Source: Pirellulaceae bacterium
Lineage (GTDB): Bacteria; Planctomycetota; Planctomycetia; Pirellulales; Pirellulaceae
Reading direction: 5' to 3'
NCBI GenBank assembly: GCA_019636385.1
Contig: JAHBXT010000004.1
Span: 744,001-808,000 of the forward strand
DNA: 64,000 nucleotides
Shown here: one piece after another, positions 17,765 to 26,776 of the stretch
Position numbering within the stretch: position 1 is the stretch's first letter
Layout: each line of letters opens with the position of its first letter
Position numbers and translations under genes: made by a program
Notes under the pieces: generated by a model
Told to the model about the DNA's origin: nothing
Databases searched by the model: none
Seen by the model: only the letters and a program-made list of their open reading frames with translations

Positions 17765-20461
17765 CTAGCCTTGAGCGCCATCCATTTTGTCGACTGTGAT
17801 TTGGGCTTTTAATGTGCTGCTGGGTATGCCGGTGTCAATCAGAGCTAGCTTGCTGAAGAATTCGACGGTCTCATCCACGGCATCGGCTTGAATCATGATC
17901 AATTCATCTGGCAGCGCTGAGTCCAAAGCGTGTTGAACACTTTCGCGCCATGTGGAAAACCACTGCGTGTTGCGGACACGTGAGCCCAGGGCTAACCCTT
18001 CGCGAAACAGATGCACAATGTCGCCGGGCTTACGTCCTCGACAATAGCTGCCTTCGTACAGTACGACACGATCAAAGTGATGTCCGAGCATCTGCCCCTG
18101 GCGAATCATGTCGGTATCCAGGCGATCTCCGGCGGCGGAATAGACCGCCGAGCGTCGCGAATTAGGAAAATTGGCCAGAGCGCTCAACAGACTCTTCAGC
18201 GCCGAAGTGTTGTGTCCGTAGTCGATGACTAGTGTGCACTGGTTGTATTGAAAAATGTTGAAGCGTCCGGGTGAGCCATTGATCGATGAGCTGAAGGATT
18301 CCAGCCCAGCCCGAATGACTTCAACAGGTATGCCCTGCACCCAAGCTGCTGCAACAGCAGCCATTGCGTTTTCGATTTGGAAGCGAATCTTGCCACCGTG
18401 CGTGATGGGAATTCGGTCCAGCGGTAGCACGGCAAACTCGCTGGTACCATGGGCGGCCATGATCGAACCGTCGCGCGTGAATACTACTCGTTGATTATGT
18501 TGGCGATTGGCGACCAGCAACGGATGATCTGGGCTGTGAGCAAAGTACAGCACGCTGCCTTTGCAATTGGCAGCCATTGCAGCCACTAACGGATCTTCAG
18601 CATTCAACACAGCACAACCGTTTGGCGCAACCACATCGACGATGCAGCGTTTGACTTTGGCCAGATGTTCCAGGGTATTGATATTGTTAAGACCTAAATG
18701 GTCGCCTTCGCCAATATTGGTAACGACGGCTACATCGCATTTGTCGAAGGCCAGGCCCTCGCGAAGAATGCCACCGCGCGCCGTCTCCAGCACGGCCGCA
18801 TCAATGCTTGGATTCATCAACACGCGTTTGGCACTCTTGGGGCCGCTGCAATCGCCATCGTCGATGCGCCGACCGTTAAAGTAGACGCCATCGGTGCTGG
18901 TCAGCCCCACGCGTTTGCCTGATAAATGAACGATGTGGCCAATCAATCGCGCGGTCGTTGTCTTGCCGTTGACGCCGGTTACAGCCACGATGGGGATGCG
19001 ACCGTTATCACCCGCGGGAAACAGCATATTCACGATGGCTTCGCACACCGGTTGACCATCGCCTTCGCTTGGTTGAATGTGCATTCGCAAACCGGGACCC
19101 GCATTGACTTCAACAATTCCACCGTTTTGATCTTCCAGTGGAACAGAAATATCTCTGGCTACGACATCCACACCCGCTATATCCAACCCGACAACTTGTG
19201 CGGCTTCGACGACTCGCGCAGCGACTTGTGGGTGAACCTGTTTGGTAACATCGCAAGCCGTGCCGCCGCTACTGAGATTGGCGTTGCGGCGGATGTAGAC
19301 AATCTGGTTTAGCTCAGGAACATCATCCGGCGCAAAACCTTGTTGCGTTAGCACCGCTAGAGCAACTTCATCTAGGGTAATGTAGCTCATGACCGTCGCA
19401 TGGCCATCGCTGCGCCGCGGATCTTGATTGACCAAGTCGATCAATTGGCGGATCGTATGCTGACCGTCGCCGATCACCTTAGCTGGCTCACGGCGTGCTG
19501 CGGCTACGAGCTGATTGCCGATGACCAACATGCGGTGATCGGCACCCTCGAAAAACTTCTCCACCAGGATCGTTGATTCTTCCAGGTAGGCCAATTCATA
19601 GGCATGTTCAACCTCTTGCTGCGTATACAGATTGGTCGAGACACCACGACCATGATTGCCGCATTGAGGTTTGACCACCACGGGTAAACCTATCTCGAGC
19701 GCTTTTTCCCAGGCGTGCTGTTTTGACTCTACCACTCCGCCTTCTGGGACAGGAATACCTGCCGAGTGTAGCAGATTCCGAGTCAACTCCTTATCCTTGG
19801 CGATGGCCTCGGCAATGGCGCTGGTTCGATCGGATTCAGCGGTCCAGATGCGACGTTGGCGCGAGCCGTATCCCAACTGAACGAGATTGCCATCATTCAG
19901 TCGCATGTATGGAATGCCACGTTGCTTGGCAGCCTGGACGATACCTTGAGTGCTGGGCCCAAGGCAATTTGCATGTACCAGGTCGCGCAGACGCGAGATT
20001 TCTGCTTCAATATCAATTGGCGTATTATCGACTGCCGCTAATACAACGCGGCGCGCGGCTTCCAGGGCTTCTTTCCCAACGCTTTCGTCATGGTACGCGA
20101 AGACCACACGATAGACGCCATCTTCATCCAGTTCGCGAGCGCGGCCGAAGCCAACACTATTACCTCCCAGGGTTTGCAATTCGAGCACAACATGCTCAAG
20201 AATATGCGCCATATAAGTTCCGCGCCGCAAGCGCTGGAAGAAGCCCCCTCGCTCGCCGACGCTACAACGGTGCTCGATCATGCCAGGCAGCCAGGTCATC
20301 AAGCGCTCGTTAAATCCGGAGATCATCTCGGACGATGTCTCCTTGAGATCTTTCAAATCAACTACAGCCTCGATGACGGGAAAGTTAGCCCAGATGTTTG
20401 GGCCACGAAGAACATTGGTCCTACGAATGACCAACCGTTCGGCGGTGGAGATGTTAGACAT
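17765..20461 (-). CDS. cphA: Cyanophycin synthetase
   Basis: The 898-residue protein has the full CphA layout. An N-terminal domain (about 1-160) contains 'MAHILEHVVLELQTLGG'. An ATP-grasp domain (about 210-480) carries 'KPQCGNHGRGVSTNL' and 'GIVEVNAGPGLRMH'. A Mur-ligase-like domain carries the P-loop 'VTGVNGKTTTARLI' near 494-507 and later 'VIDYGHNTSALKSLL'. CphA makes cyanophycin, a poly-aspartate with arginine side chains, adding Asp in the ATP-grasp site and Arg in the Mur site. The length is close to the usual 870-900. It faces away from an ABC transporter gene across a 366-base shared promoter region. No cyanophycinase gene is in the window. Confidence 0.93.
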   Translation of the reverse strand: MSNISTAERLVIRRTNVLRGPNIWANFPVIEAVVDLKDLKETSSEMISGFNERLMTWLPGMIEHRCSVGERGGFFQRLRRGTYMAHILEHVVLELQTLGGNSVGFGRARELDEDGVYRVVFAYHDESVGKEALEAARRVVLAAVDNTPIDIEAEISRLRDLVHANCLGPSTQGIVQAAKQRGIPYMRLNDGNLVQLGYGSRQRRIWTAESDRTSAIAEAIAKDKELTRNLLHSAGIPVPEGGVVESKQHAWEKALEIGLPVVVKPQCGNHGRGVSTNLYTQQEVEHAYELAYLEESTILVEKFFEGADHRMLVIGNQLVAAARREPAKVIGDGQHTIRQLIDLVNQDPRRSDGHATVMSYITLDEVALAVLTQQGFAPDDVPELNQIVYIRRNANLSSGGTACDVTKQVHPQVAARVVEAAQVVGLDIAGVDVVARDISVPLEDQNGGIVEVNAGPGLRMHIQPSEGDGQPVCEAIVNMLFPAGDNGRIPIVAVTGVNGKTTTARLIGHIVHLSGKRVGLTSTDGVYFNGRRIDDGDCSGPKSAKRVLMNPSIDAAVLETARGGILREGLAFDKCDVAVVTNIGEGDHLGLNNINTLEHLAKVKRCIVDVVAPNGCAVLNAEDPLVAAMAANCKGSVLYFAHSPDHPLLVANRQHNQRVVFTRDGSIMAAHGTSEFAVLPLDRIPITHGGKIRFQIENAMAAVAAAWVQGIPVEVIRAGLESFSSSINGSPGRFNIFQYNQCTLVIDYGHNTSALKSLLSALANFPNSRRSAVYSAAGDRLDTDMIRQGQMLGHHFDRVVLYEGSYCRGRKPGDIVHLFREGLALGSRVRNTQWFSTWRESVQHALDSALPDELIMIQADAVDETVEFFSKLALIDTGIPSSTLKAQITVDKMDGAQG

Positions 20462-20827
20462 GATGCCTAAGTGAGAGTTTTTTTTGGGGCGGTACGCAGT
20501 AATTGGGTACCGGGTTTCAGAATCGGGTCGCTCTGTTGAAGCAACCTATTCGCTTCTGCGGAAAAAGGCAAAGCTGACCTTGGTGTTACCAACGGCAGCT
20601 GCCCTCATACTGAAACCGGACACAATTATCGTATGCTTTACGGGAAAGGCTATAGTCAACCGCATAAGATTTTTGTAACAGTGTTAATCGACGTATTCCT
20701 GTAAGGTGACGGCTAAGAATCCACACTACGGACGATCCGCTGCCCCTGGACAGATTAGCTCCCATGGCTAACCTCACCAGCCAAACATTCAGTAAAGTCG
20801 GCCCTATCAAGGTCTAGCTCGATTACG
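20462..20827. promoter_or_regulatory. Divergent promoter region of cphA and the ABC transporter
   Basis: The 366-base gap lies between two genes transcribed away from each other, so it must carry both promoters. No gene or clear operator is visible. The cphA ATG is preceded by TTAGGC; the ABC gene has no obvious ribosome binding site. Confidence 0.4.
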
Positions 20828-23026
20828 ATGAATTTCGCAAAACAGGCCGAAAATACAGAGGAAAACGCGGATCAACGAGCCGCCACTGAGCGGTTGCATG
20901 GCGTTCTGGAGCCTGCCGAACAGATGGTTGGATTTGTCTATCTGGACTTGGACCAGCGGCGTCACTTTGCGGAGACACTGCTCGCCCTAACAGGGGGGCG
21001 ACTGATCGAACAGCCTGCGGGCAAAGCCTACCGCTCCTGGAATATCTCGTCGGATTTGGCGTTGCGCTCGAATGTTTTTTCGGGGCTGGGCAAGCTCGTA
21101 TTGGTTAGAGGTAGCACATCAATGGCTACTTGGTACTTCACGGCTGCCAAGGCTAACAAAGTGTCGCAACTGATGGCGCAATTCAATGCTGCAGCCCGTG
21201 ATCAGCAGTCATCAGAACCTTCGCCGGCGGTAGAAGTTGCACTCACGCCTGCCGCCGCACCGGCACCCACGAAGAGTTTGCTGAGGCTTGCTCGCTTCAC
21301 CAAACATCGCCTGAAACTGGTGTTGCTGGGGATGCTGCTAACCTTGTTAGCCACTGCCGCTGGATTAATCTGGCCCTATCTAACGATGCCTTTGATCGAC
21401 AATGTGCTGATTCCGTGGCAGAGCCAACTCAGCCCATTGACGGCTAACCAATTCTACGTGGCACTCATGCCCTACATCGTTGGTCTGATTGCTGCAGCGC
21501 TGCTGGCCTGGGGTCTAGGCTGGGCTCGCACCTATTCCATTGGCAATTTGAGCGAACAGATTAGTTGCGATCTGCGCAATGCGACGTATCGCCACTTGCA
21601 AAAGCTATCACTCGACTACTACGGCGACAAACGCACCGGTGATTTGATTTCTCGGATCAGCAGCGATACGGATCGCATCTGCCTGTTTCTATCATCACAT
21701 CTGCTGGATTTTGCCACTGACCTGTTGATGATCCTGCTAACATCCATCATTTTAATTCAGTTGGATCCTTGGTTGGCATTGGTAGCGCTGCTTCCTTTTC
21801 CGCTGATTGCCTGGCTGACTCACGGCGTACGTGTGCGATTGCGACATGGATTTGCTCGCGCGGGCCATGCTTGGGAAGCCATGGTGAGCGTTCTGACCGA
21901 TGCGATTCCCGGTGTGCGAGTAGTCAAAGCGTTTGCCCAGGAGCAGCGCGAAGGCCAACGCTTTCAAGATGCCAATCAGCACGTGCTGGACTCCAATGTG
22001 CGCATCAATCGCTTGTGGGCGTTTTTTGGACCCACGGTAACATTGCTAACAGAAGTCGGCATGTTGCTGATTTGGCTGTATGGAGCCTGGCTGGTAGCCC
22101 ATCAGTCGATTACCGTCGGCAAATTAACGCTATTCATCACTTACATCGGCCGATTCTATATTCGTTTGGACTCGATGAGTCGGATGTTAGCCGATACTCA
22201 GCGAGCGGCGGCGGCAACTTATCGCGTGTTTGAAATTTTGGATCAACAGCCCAGCGTCATGGAGCCACAACGGCCGGTGGACCTCGGCCGCGTTAGGGGG
22301 CGCATTGAATTTCGTAATCTGAGATTTCGGTACGGCAATCGCGAGGTGCTGAGCGGTATTGACATGGAGATTCAGCCTGGCGAGTTGATTGGTTTGGTTG
22401 GCCCGAGTGGCTCGGGCAAAAGCACGCTGGTCAATCTTGTGTGTCGCTTTTATGACGTCACAGAAGGCTCGATCCTGGTTGATGGACACGACATTCGTTC
22501 CTTCTCAATTGAGAAGTTTCGCAGTCACATCGGCATCGTGTTGCAAGAACCCTATCTATTCTTTGGTACCATCGCCGAGAATATCGCCTATGGCCGCCCT
22601 CAGGCATCACCAGCACAAATCATCGCGGCAGCGCGCGCTGCCCACGCGCATGTATTCATTAGCCGCTTGCCCGATGGTTACGATTCGATGGTTGGCGAGC
22701 GGGGGCAAGGTCTATCCGGCGGTGAGCGACAAAGAATCTCGATCGCCCGCGCCATTTTGACCGATCCGCGAATCTTGATCTTAGATGAAGCCACTTCTGC
22801 GGTCGACAACGAAACCGAGCGCGAAATCCAAGCCGCGCTAGACAATCTGATTCAAGGTCGAACCACGATCGCCATTGCGCACCGCTTAAGTACGCTGCGT
22901 AACGCTGATCGCATCGTGGTGATGGAACACGGAGTTGTGGCCGAAATTGGCAAGCACGACGAACTGCTGACACGTGGTGGAGTGTATACGCGTTTGCATC
23001 AGGCTCAGATGAACGTCATGCATTGA
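20828..23026 (+). CDS. ABC exporter-type transporter, fused permease and ATPase, with N-terminal extension
   Basis: The 732-residue protein has three parts. Residues 1-130 form a soluble domain ('ERLHGVLEPAEQMVGFVYLDL') that looks like a small pleckstrin-like fold and is not found in ordinary exporters. Six membrane helices span about 160-430. The ATPase domain has Walker A 'GPSGSGKST' (near 526), the ABC signature 'LSGGERQR' (near 631) and Walker B 'ILILDEATSAVD'. It is an MsbA-like half transporter that would work as a dimer. It sits between two cyanophycin-synthetase-like genes and is followed by DUF1854. An export or membrane-delivery role linked to the polymer or a short form of it is inferred, not shown. 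Confidence 0.88.
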   Translation: MNFAKQAENTEENADQRAATERLHGVLEPAEQMVGFVYLDLDQRRHFAETLLALTGGRLIEQPAGKAYRSWNISSDLALRSNVFSGLGKLVLVRGSTSMATWYFTAAKANKVSQLMAQFNAAARDQQSSEPSPAVEVALTPAAAPAPTKSLLRLARFTKHRLKLVLLGMLLTLLATAAGLIWPYLTMPLIDNVLIPWQSQLSPLTANQFYVALMPYIVGLIAAALLAWGLGWARTYSIGNLSEQISCDLRNATYRHLQKLSLDYYGDKRTGDLISRISSDTDRICLFLSSHLLDFATDLLMILLTSIILIQLDPWLALVALLPFPLIAWLTHGVRVRLRHGFARAGHAWEAMVSVLTDAIPGVRVVKAFAQEQREGQRFQDANQHVLDSNVRINRLWAFFGPTVTLLTEVGMLLIWLYGAWLVAHQSITVGKLTLFITYIGRFYIRLDSMSRMLADTQRAAAATYRVFEILDQQPSVMEPQRPVDLGRVRGRIEFRNLRFRYGNREVLSGIDMEIQPGELIGLVGPSGSGKSTLVNLVCRFYDVTEGSILVDGHDIRSFSIEKFRSHIGIVLQEPYLFFGTIAENIAYGRPQASPAQIIAAARAAHAHVFISRLPDGYDSMVGERGQGLSGGERQRISIARAILTDPRILILDEATSAVDNETEREIQAALDNLIQGRTTIAIAHRLSTLRNADRIVVMEHGVVAEIGKHDELLTRGGVYTRLHQAQMNVMH

Positions 23027-23186
23027 TCCAGGCCGCACAGGGTGTGTTTCGCCCTGAAATCGCCTGGTAGGCCCGTTAAAGTTCACACTGCTTCATTACT
23101 AACTTGCGCGCAAAATGCCAATATTTGTCGATTCCGCACAGCCCACATCTGATCACTGAAATGTTACTAAACTGTGAGGTGCAAGC

Positions 23187-23699
23187 ATGACTCCGTCGCC
23201 AAAGGGTACCACCACCGTTCTTAGTTCAGAGGCAGCTGCGCGCTTGTCGATGCAAGCGGATCAACTTGGACAGCTTGTAATTCAAGACGCCCAAGGGAAT
23301 CGCTTTGAAAACGTACGGCCAGTGCGATTGTTTCCACTTTCGCGTCCAGATCAGTGGATATCACTGGTAGACCAACAGGGGCGCGAGATCGCTTGTATCG
23401 AAGATCTAACACAGCTCTCGATCCCGAATCAATCGCTGTTACGGGCTGAACTCGAGCAGCGCGAATTTGTGCCGATCGTGAAGCGCGTCCTGTGGGTGTC
23501 AGGCAATTCAGAACCCTGTCAATGGAAAGTCGAAACCGACCGAGGTTTGGCTAGTTTTATACTGAAAGACGAAAAAGACGTTCGACGACTTGGACCACAC
23601 GGCGTACTGGTAGTGGATTCCTTTGGCATTCGTTATTACATACCAGACCGGAATCAATTAGACACATATTCGCAGCGGATCATCGAGTGGTATGTGTAG
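23187..23699 (+). CDS. DUF1854 family protein
   Basis: The 170-residue protein has GAGGT seven bases before its ATG. It fits DUF1854 in length and in its core: 'RPVRLFPLSRPDQWISL', 'DQQGREIACIEDL', 'ILKDEKDVRRLG' and a C-terminal 'GIRYYIPDRNQLD'. It has no signal peptide or membrane helix. As I recall, DUF1854 genes occur beside fused ABC transporters and cyanophycin synthetases in other bacteria, which matches this locus. The biochemical role is unknown. Its 3' end overlaps the convergent cphA-like gene by 20 bases. Confidence 0.8.
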   Translation: MTPSPKGTTTVLSSEAAARLSMQADQLGQLVIQDAQGNRFENVRPVRLFPLSRPDQWISLVDQQGREIACIEDLTQLSIPNQSLLRAELEQREFVPIVKRVLWVSGNSEPCQWKVETDRGLASFILKDEKDVRRLGPHGVLVVDSFGIRYYIPDRNQLDTYSQRIIEWYV

Positions 23700-25509
23700 C
23701 ATCCTGCAGCGCCACTCCAGCCGTCGCCTTGGCTTGGGCTCGCGTGAGCAGCTTATCTAGTTGACTTGCTATCCACGGAAAGTCTTCACAGACCACTACG
23801 CGATCGGCGGGGAGTCCCCATCCGTTGTCTGAACAATTGCTAGTGTCAGGCACAACCACTAACAGCCCCTGGTGGTTTAACAGATTTCGTAGGGTTGCCA
23901 GTGCATCGGCACTTGCTCTGTCTCTCGAACACAGGGATTGTGGCACGATTGCCAATTCGACATGGGCACAACTCAATCCGCTGCCGGCAATCGAGCCGAC
24001 CGAACTCTGAATGACTACAGCGTTAACCTGGGGGTGCATCAGTAGCGAGTGATACTGCTCCAGCGGTCGTGTCAGTGGCCAAACCTTGTCTGATTTTCCG
24101 CGCTGCCAGGCAATGCCGGTGTTATAGCCGAGCCTCTGGAGTTCTTGGCTCAGCTCGGTACCCCACGTCGAATCCTGCTCGGCCACGCACAAGACATGCG
24201 CAATTCGACTGGGACGATTCTGCGGATACAGCAATTCCATAACCGCTTGGCCCACTGGGCGCGGTGACCCGATCAGTGGCTTAACGTGAGGGGTCAGACT
24301 AGGACCGGCGTTGACCTCGACGATACCACCGCGCTGTTCGGCTAAACAGCGCGAAATATCGCGCGCCACCACATCCATGCCGGCAATATCCAATCCCACA
24401 GCCTGCGCGGCCAGCACAGCCATGTCTCGCGTAGTTGGATGTACTTTGTCTGTACAATCCTCAATCAGATCGCCCACGTGAAAGATCAAAACGCGGCGAT
24501 CTTTTTCGGGTACAGAATCGAAATCCAATCCCTGTGTTTGCAAAACGATGGCGGCCGCATCGTCCAGTTTGACGACTTGAAGTTGATCTGTGTAGTTCTC
24601 TCCGCGCCGTGGATCGCTGTTGAGCTGTTGGACTAACTGCCGAACCGTCTGTATTCCGTCACCGTAAACGTACTCTCGCTGGCCACGCGCAGCCGCGATC
24701 ATTTTGCCACCGATGACCAACAGCCTGTGATGATCTCCTTGAATAAACTGTTCGACCAATACTTCGGTTGTATGCCCGGCTTGGCAAGCCCAATCATAGG
24801 CTGCCATCACAGCAGTCTGATCAGTTAAATCCAATGTCACCCCGACCGCGTGATTGGCATTGCGAGGCTTGACAGCCACTGGTAATCCGAACTCTGTTGC
24901 CGCCTGCCACGCGTCTTCGCGACTGACAACCATTCTGCCCTGGGGAACATTGACTCCGACTGCAGCCAAAATTGATCGCGTCAACTGTTTGTCACTGGCG
25001 ATTGACTCGGCGATCGCCGATGTGGCGTCCGTCTCCGCCGTCCAAGTTCGGCGCTGCAAAACCCCTTCGCCGAATTGCACTAAACTGCCTTGGTTCATTC
25101 GAAAATAGGGGATATCTCGTTCGCTTGCTGCCTGCAGGATTGCTTGCGAACTTGGTCCCAGACGCACATCATCCGCCATATCGACTAGTCGGCGCCATTG
25201 CGGACTACTGTCAATCGCTTGGTCGCGCGGTGTCTCGATACACAGCCTGATCGCGGTTTCAATACATTCGATTAATAACGCTGCCTCCTCATATTCAAAT
25301 GCCAACAGATACTGGCCGTCTACGGAATTGTTCTGAGGTTCAAAGCAGCGCGCATCAACTCCGGATTGCGTGTGTAAACAGTGAATTAATGAGGACAGCT
25401 CGGCTGCCGTTCGATCTTGCCGCTCGTCAAACTGTACGATCGCTTCAAGTACCGGTCGTTTCGACCAGCGATTGCAGCCCAAGTAGATGTGTGTGTATAC
25501 GAGTTGCAT
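23680..25509 (-). CDS. Second cyanophycin-synthetase-like protein with eroded Mur-ligase domain
   Basis: The 609-residue protein aligns with CphA over the N-terminal and ATP-grasp domains: 'QFGEGVLQRRTWTAETDATS', 'KPRNANHAVGVTLDL', 'DIAGMDVVARDIS' and 'GGIVEVNAGPSLTPH'. Where CphA has 'VTGVNGKTTT', this protein has 'VLCVAEQDSTWGTELS' (about 439-454), so the second ATP loop is lost. The C-terminal part is only about 175 residues, not about 410. It should therefore still have one ATP-grasp ligase site but no Mur-ligase chemistry. It differs from cyanobacterial CphA2, which keeps the Mur P-loop. It may extend, prime or modify the polymer made by cphA, or make a different amide. Neighbours are the ABC transporter and DUF1854. 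Confidence 0.85.
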   Translation of the reverse strand: MQLVYTHIYLGCNRWSKRPVLEAIVQFDERQDRTAAELSSLIHCLHTQSGVDARCFEPQNNSVDGQYLLAFEYEEAALLIECIETAIRLCIETPRDQAIDSSPQWRRLVDMADDVRLGPSSQAILQAASERDIPYFRMNQGSLVQFGEGVLQRRTWTAETDATSAIAESIASDKQLTRSILAAVGVNVPQGRMVVSREDAWQAATEFGLPVAVKPRNANHAVGVTLDLTDQTAVMAAYDWACQAGHTTEVLVEQFIQGDHHRLLVIGGKMIAAARGQREYVYGDGIQTVRQLVQQLNSDPRRGENYTDQLQVVKLDDAAAIVLQTQGLDFDSVPEKDRRVLIFHVGDLIEDCTDKVHPTTRDMAVLAAQAVGLDIAGMDVVARDISRCLAEQRGGIVEVNAGPSLTPHVKPLIGSPRPVGQAVMELLYPQNRPSRIAHVLCVAEQDSTWGTELSQELQRLGYNTGIAWQRGKSDKVWPLTRPLEQYHSLLMHPQVNAVVIQSSVGSIAGSGLSCAHVELAIVPQSLCSRDRASADALATLRNLLNHQGLLVVVPDTSNCSDNGWGLPADRVVVCEDFPWIASQLDKLLTRAQAKATAGVALQDATHTTR

Positions 25510-25930
25510 CAGAGCTGTGCGTGATTGCAGTTCGAGCGAATTAAGAACGGTATGTCGGGAAGCCGTGTGCTAGCGCACGGCGGCTGATCAGCGCAGTGCA
25601 CCGTACAGCCAAAGTGGTGGCACGATTATAGTTATCGCTTTCAAGGGCAACATCCCTGCCCTTGAATTGGAAAAGTTGTTCACACTGGCAAGGCTATCCA
25701 GTTTCTTGATATTCACCCAATCACCCGGCTGATCCGGTTGTTTGGGTGGTATCGGCAAGAGCTTCTGGCGAAAACCGCGAAGGTATAGTGCGCAAGCTTG
25801 ACCGGGACTAGCCATTGGGTAGGATGCTGGGCTGATAGTCTGAGGTGTGAATTGGTCGCAACGGTTATGGGCGAGTCCGCACTGTCAGACGTTCTGATGG
25901 AGATGTATCACGCGGTCTGAGTGAGTCACC
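25510..25930. other. Intergenic region between the cphA-like gene and glycosyltransferase
   Basis: This holds the divergent promoters of the two flanking genes and the hairpin at 25640. A leftward frame of 75 codons (25588-25815) has no family match and I do not call it. Confidence 0.4.
25640..25666. repeat. Perfect 10-bp hairpin sharing arms with the one at 8687
   Basis: TTCAAGGGCA at 25640-25649 pairs exactly with TGCCCTTGAA at 25657-25666 across a seven-base loop. Nine bases of each arm are identical to the arms of the hairpin at 8687-8707. Confidence 0.65.
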
Positions 25931-26776
25931 ATGCATTCTATAATGCCTGCCACTGCAACCATTTCGCCTGACGCGACGCTTTGTTCGCTTGAAAATTCTG
26001 TGGAGCGGCTGTCTGGCGATGCTGCGGCTAGCTCACTACTGATCGATAGCGTGACAGTGGTTGTCCCGTGTCACAACGAATCTGCTGGAGTCGACCGACT
26101 GAAGAGCAGGTTGTTGGAGCTGGAATCGGAAGGCTCAAAGCGTTGCGATCCGTGTGCATGGCGATTCGTATTTGTCGATGATGGCAGTCGCGATGCAACC
26201 TACGATGATTTGTGTGCGGCGTTTGGACAGTGGCCGCATGCGAAGATCGTGCGGCACGAAACCAGTCGCGGTTTGATCGCTGCAATTCAGACCGGATTTA
26301 AGCACTGCGACAGCAAATGGATTGCGGTCATCGACAGCGCTTGCACGTATCATCCCCTGCTGCTGATCGACTTGCTGGAGAAGGCGGATCGAGAAGGCTA
26401 CGAAGTGGTGACAGCCTCGCCCTCACTGTCGGAAGGTCACCGACAGAATTTCGTCGACTGGCGAACCACTTTGTCCCGAGTCACTTCTTGGGTATATCGC
26501 AGATCGATGCGCAATAAACTGAGCAGCTACACCAGCTGTGTGGCAGTTTACTCAACCAGCTGGGTCCGACAACTGGCCTTATCGATGCCTGGATTTGTAG
26601 GGCTGACGGAGCTTTTGTGGCACTTGGACAACGCCGGTGCTCGCATAGGCGAGTATCCTGCAGTCCAGTATTTGCCAGTTGCCGTTGGGCGGAAGATGGG
26701 TACCATGTGGGCTTCGCTGCAACATTTTAGATTGCTGGCTCGCGTGATACGTCATCGACTGAAGAACACCTTATGA
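25931..26776 (+). CDS. Glycosyltransferase family 2
   Basis: The 281-residue protein has a GT-A fold: 'VTVVVPCHNESAGVDRL' (nucleotide-sugar entry strand, about 42-58), 'FVFVDDGSRDATYDDL' and 'HETSRGLIAAIQTGF'. It is of the dolichol-phosphate mannose synthase type. Where such enzymes have a metal-binding 'DADGTYPP' motif, this one reads 'DSACTYHP', so the second Asp is lost. No membrane helices follow. It overlaps the thiolase start by four bases (ATGA), so the two are translated together; why they are paired is unclear. Confidence 0.82.
   Translation: MHSIMPATATISPDATLCSLENSVERLSGDAAASSLLIDSVTVVVPCHNESAGVDRLKSRLLELESEGSKRCDPCAWRFVFVDDGSRDATYDDLCAAFGQWPHAKIVRHETSRGLIAAIQTGFKHCDSKWIAVIDSACTYHPLLLIDLLEKADREGYEVVTASPSLSEGHRQNFVDWRTTLSRVTSWVYRRSMRNKLSSYTSCVAVYSTSWVRQLALSMPGFVGLTELLWHLDNAGARIGEYPAVQYLPVAVGRKMGTMWASLQHFRLLARVIRHRLKNTL

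Noticed and set aside
17765..20461. Reading cphA as a MurE/MurF ligase
   Set aside because: The N-terminal CphA domain and ATP-grasp domain are both present and the length is that of cyanophycin synthetase.
25588..25815. Leftward 75-codon frame between the cphA-like gene and the glycosyltransferase
   Set aside because: No recognisable domain, contains the hairpin repeat, and has no clear start signal.
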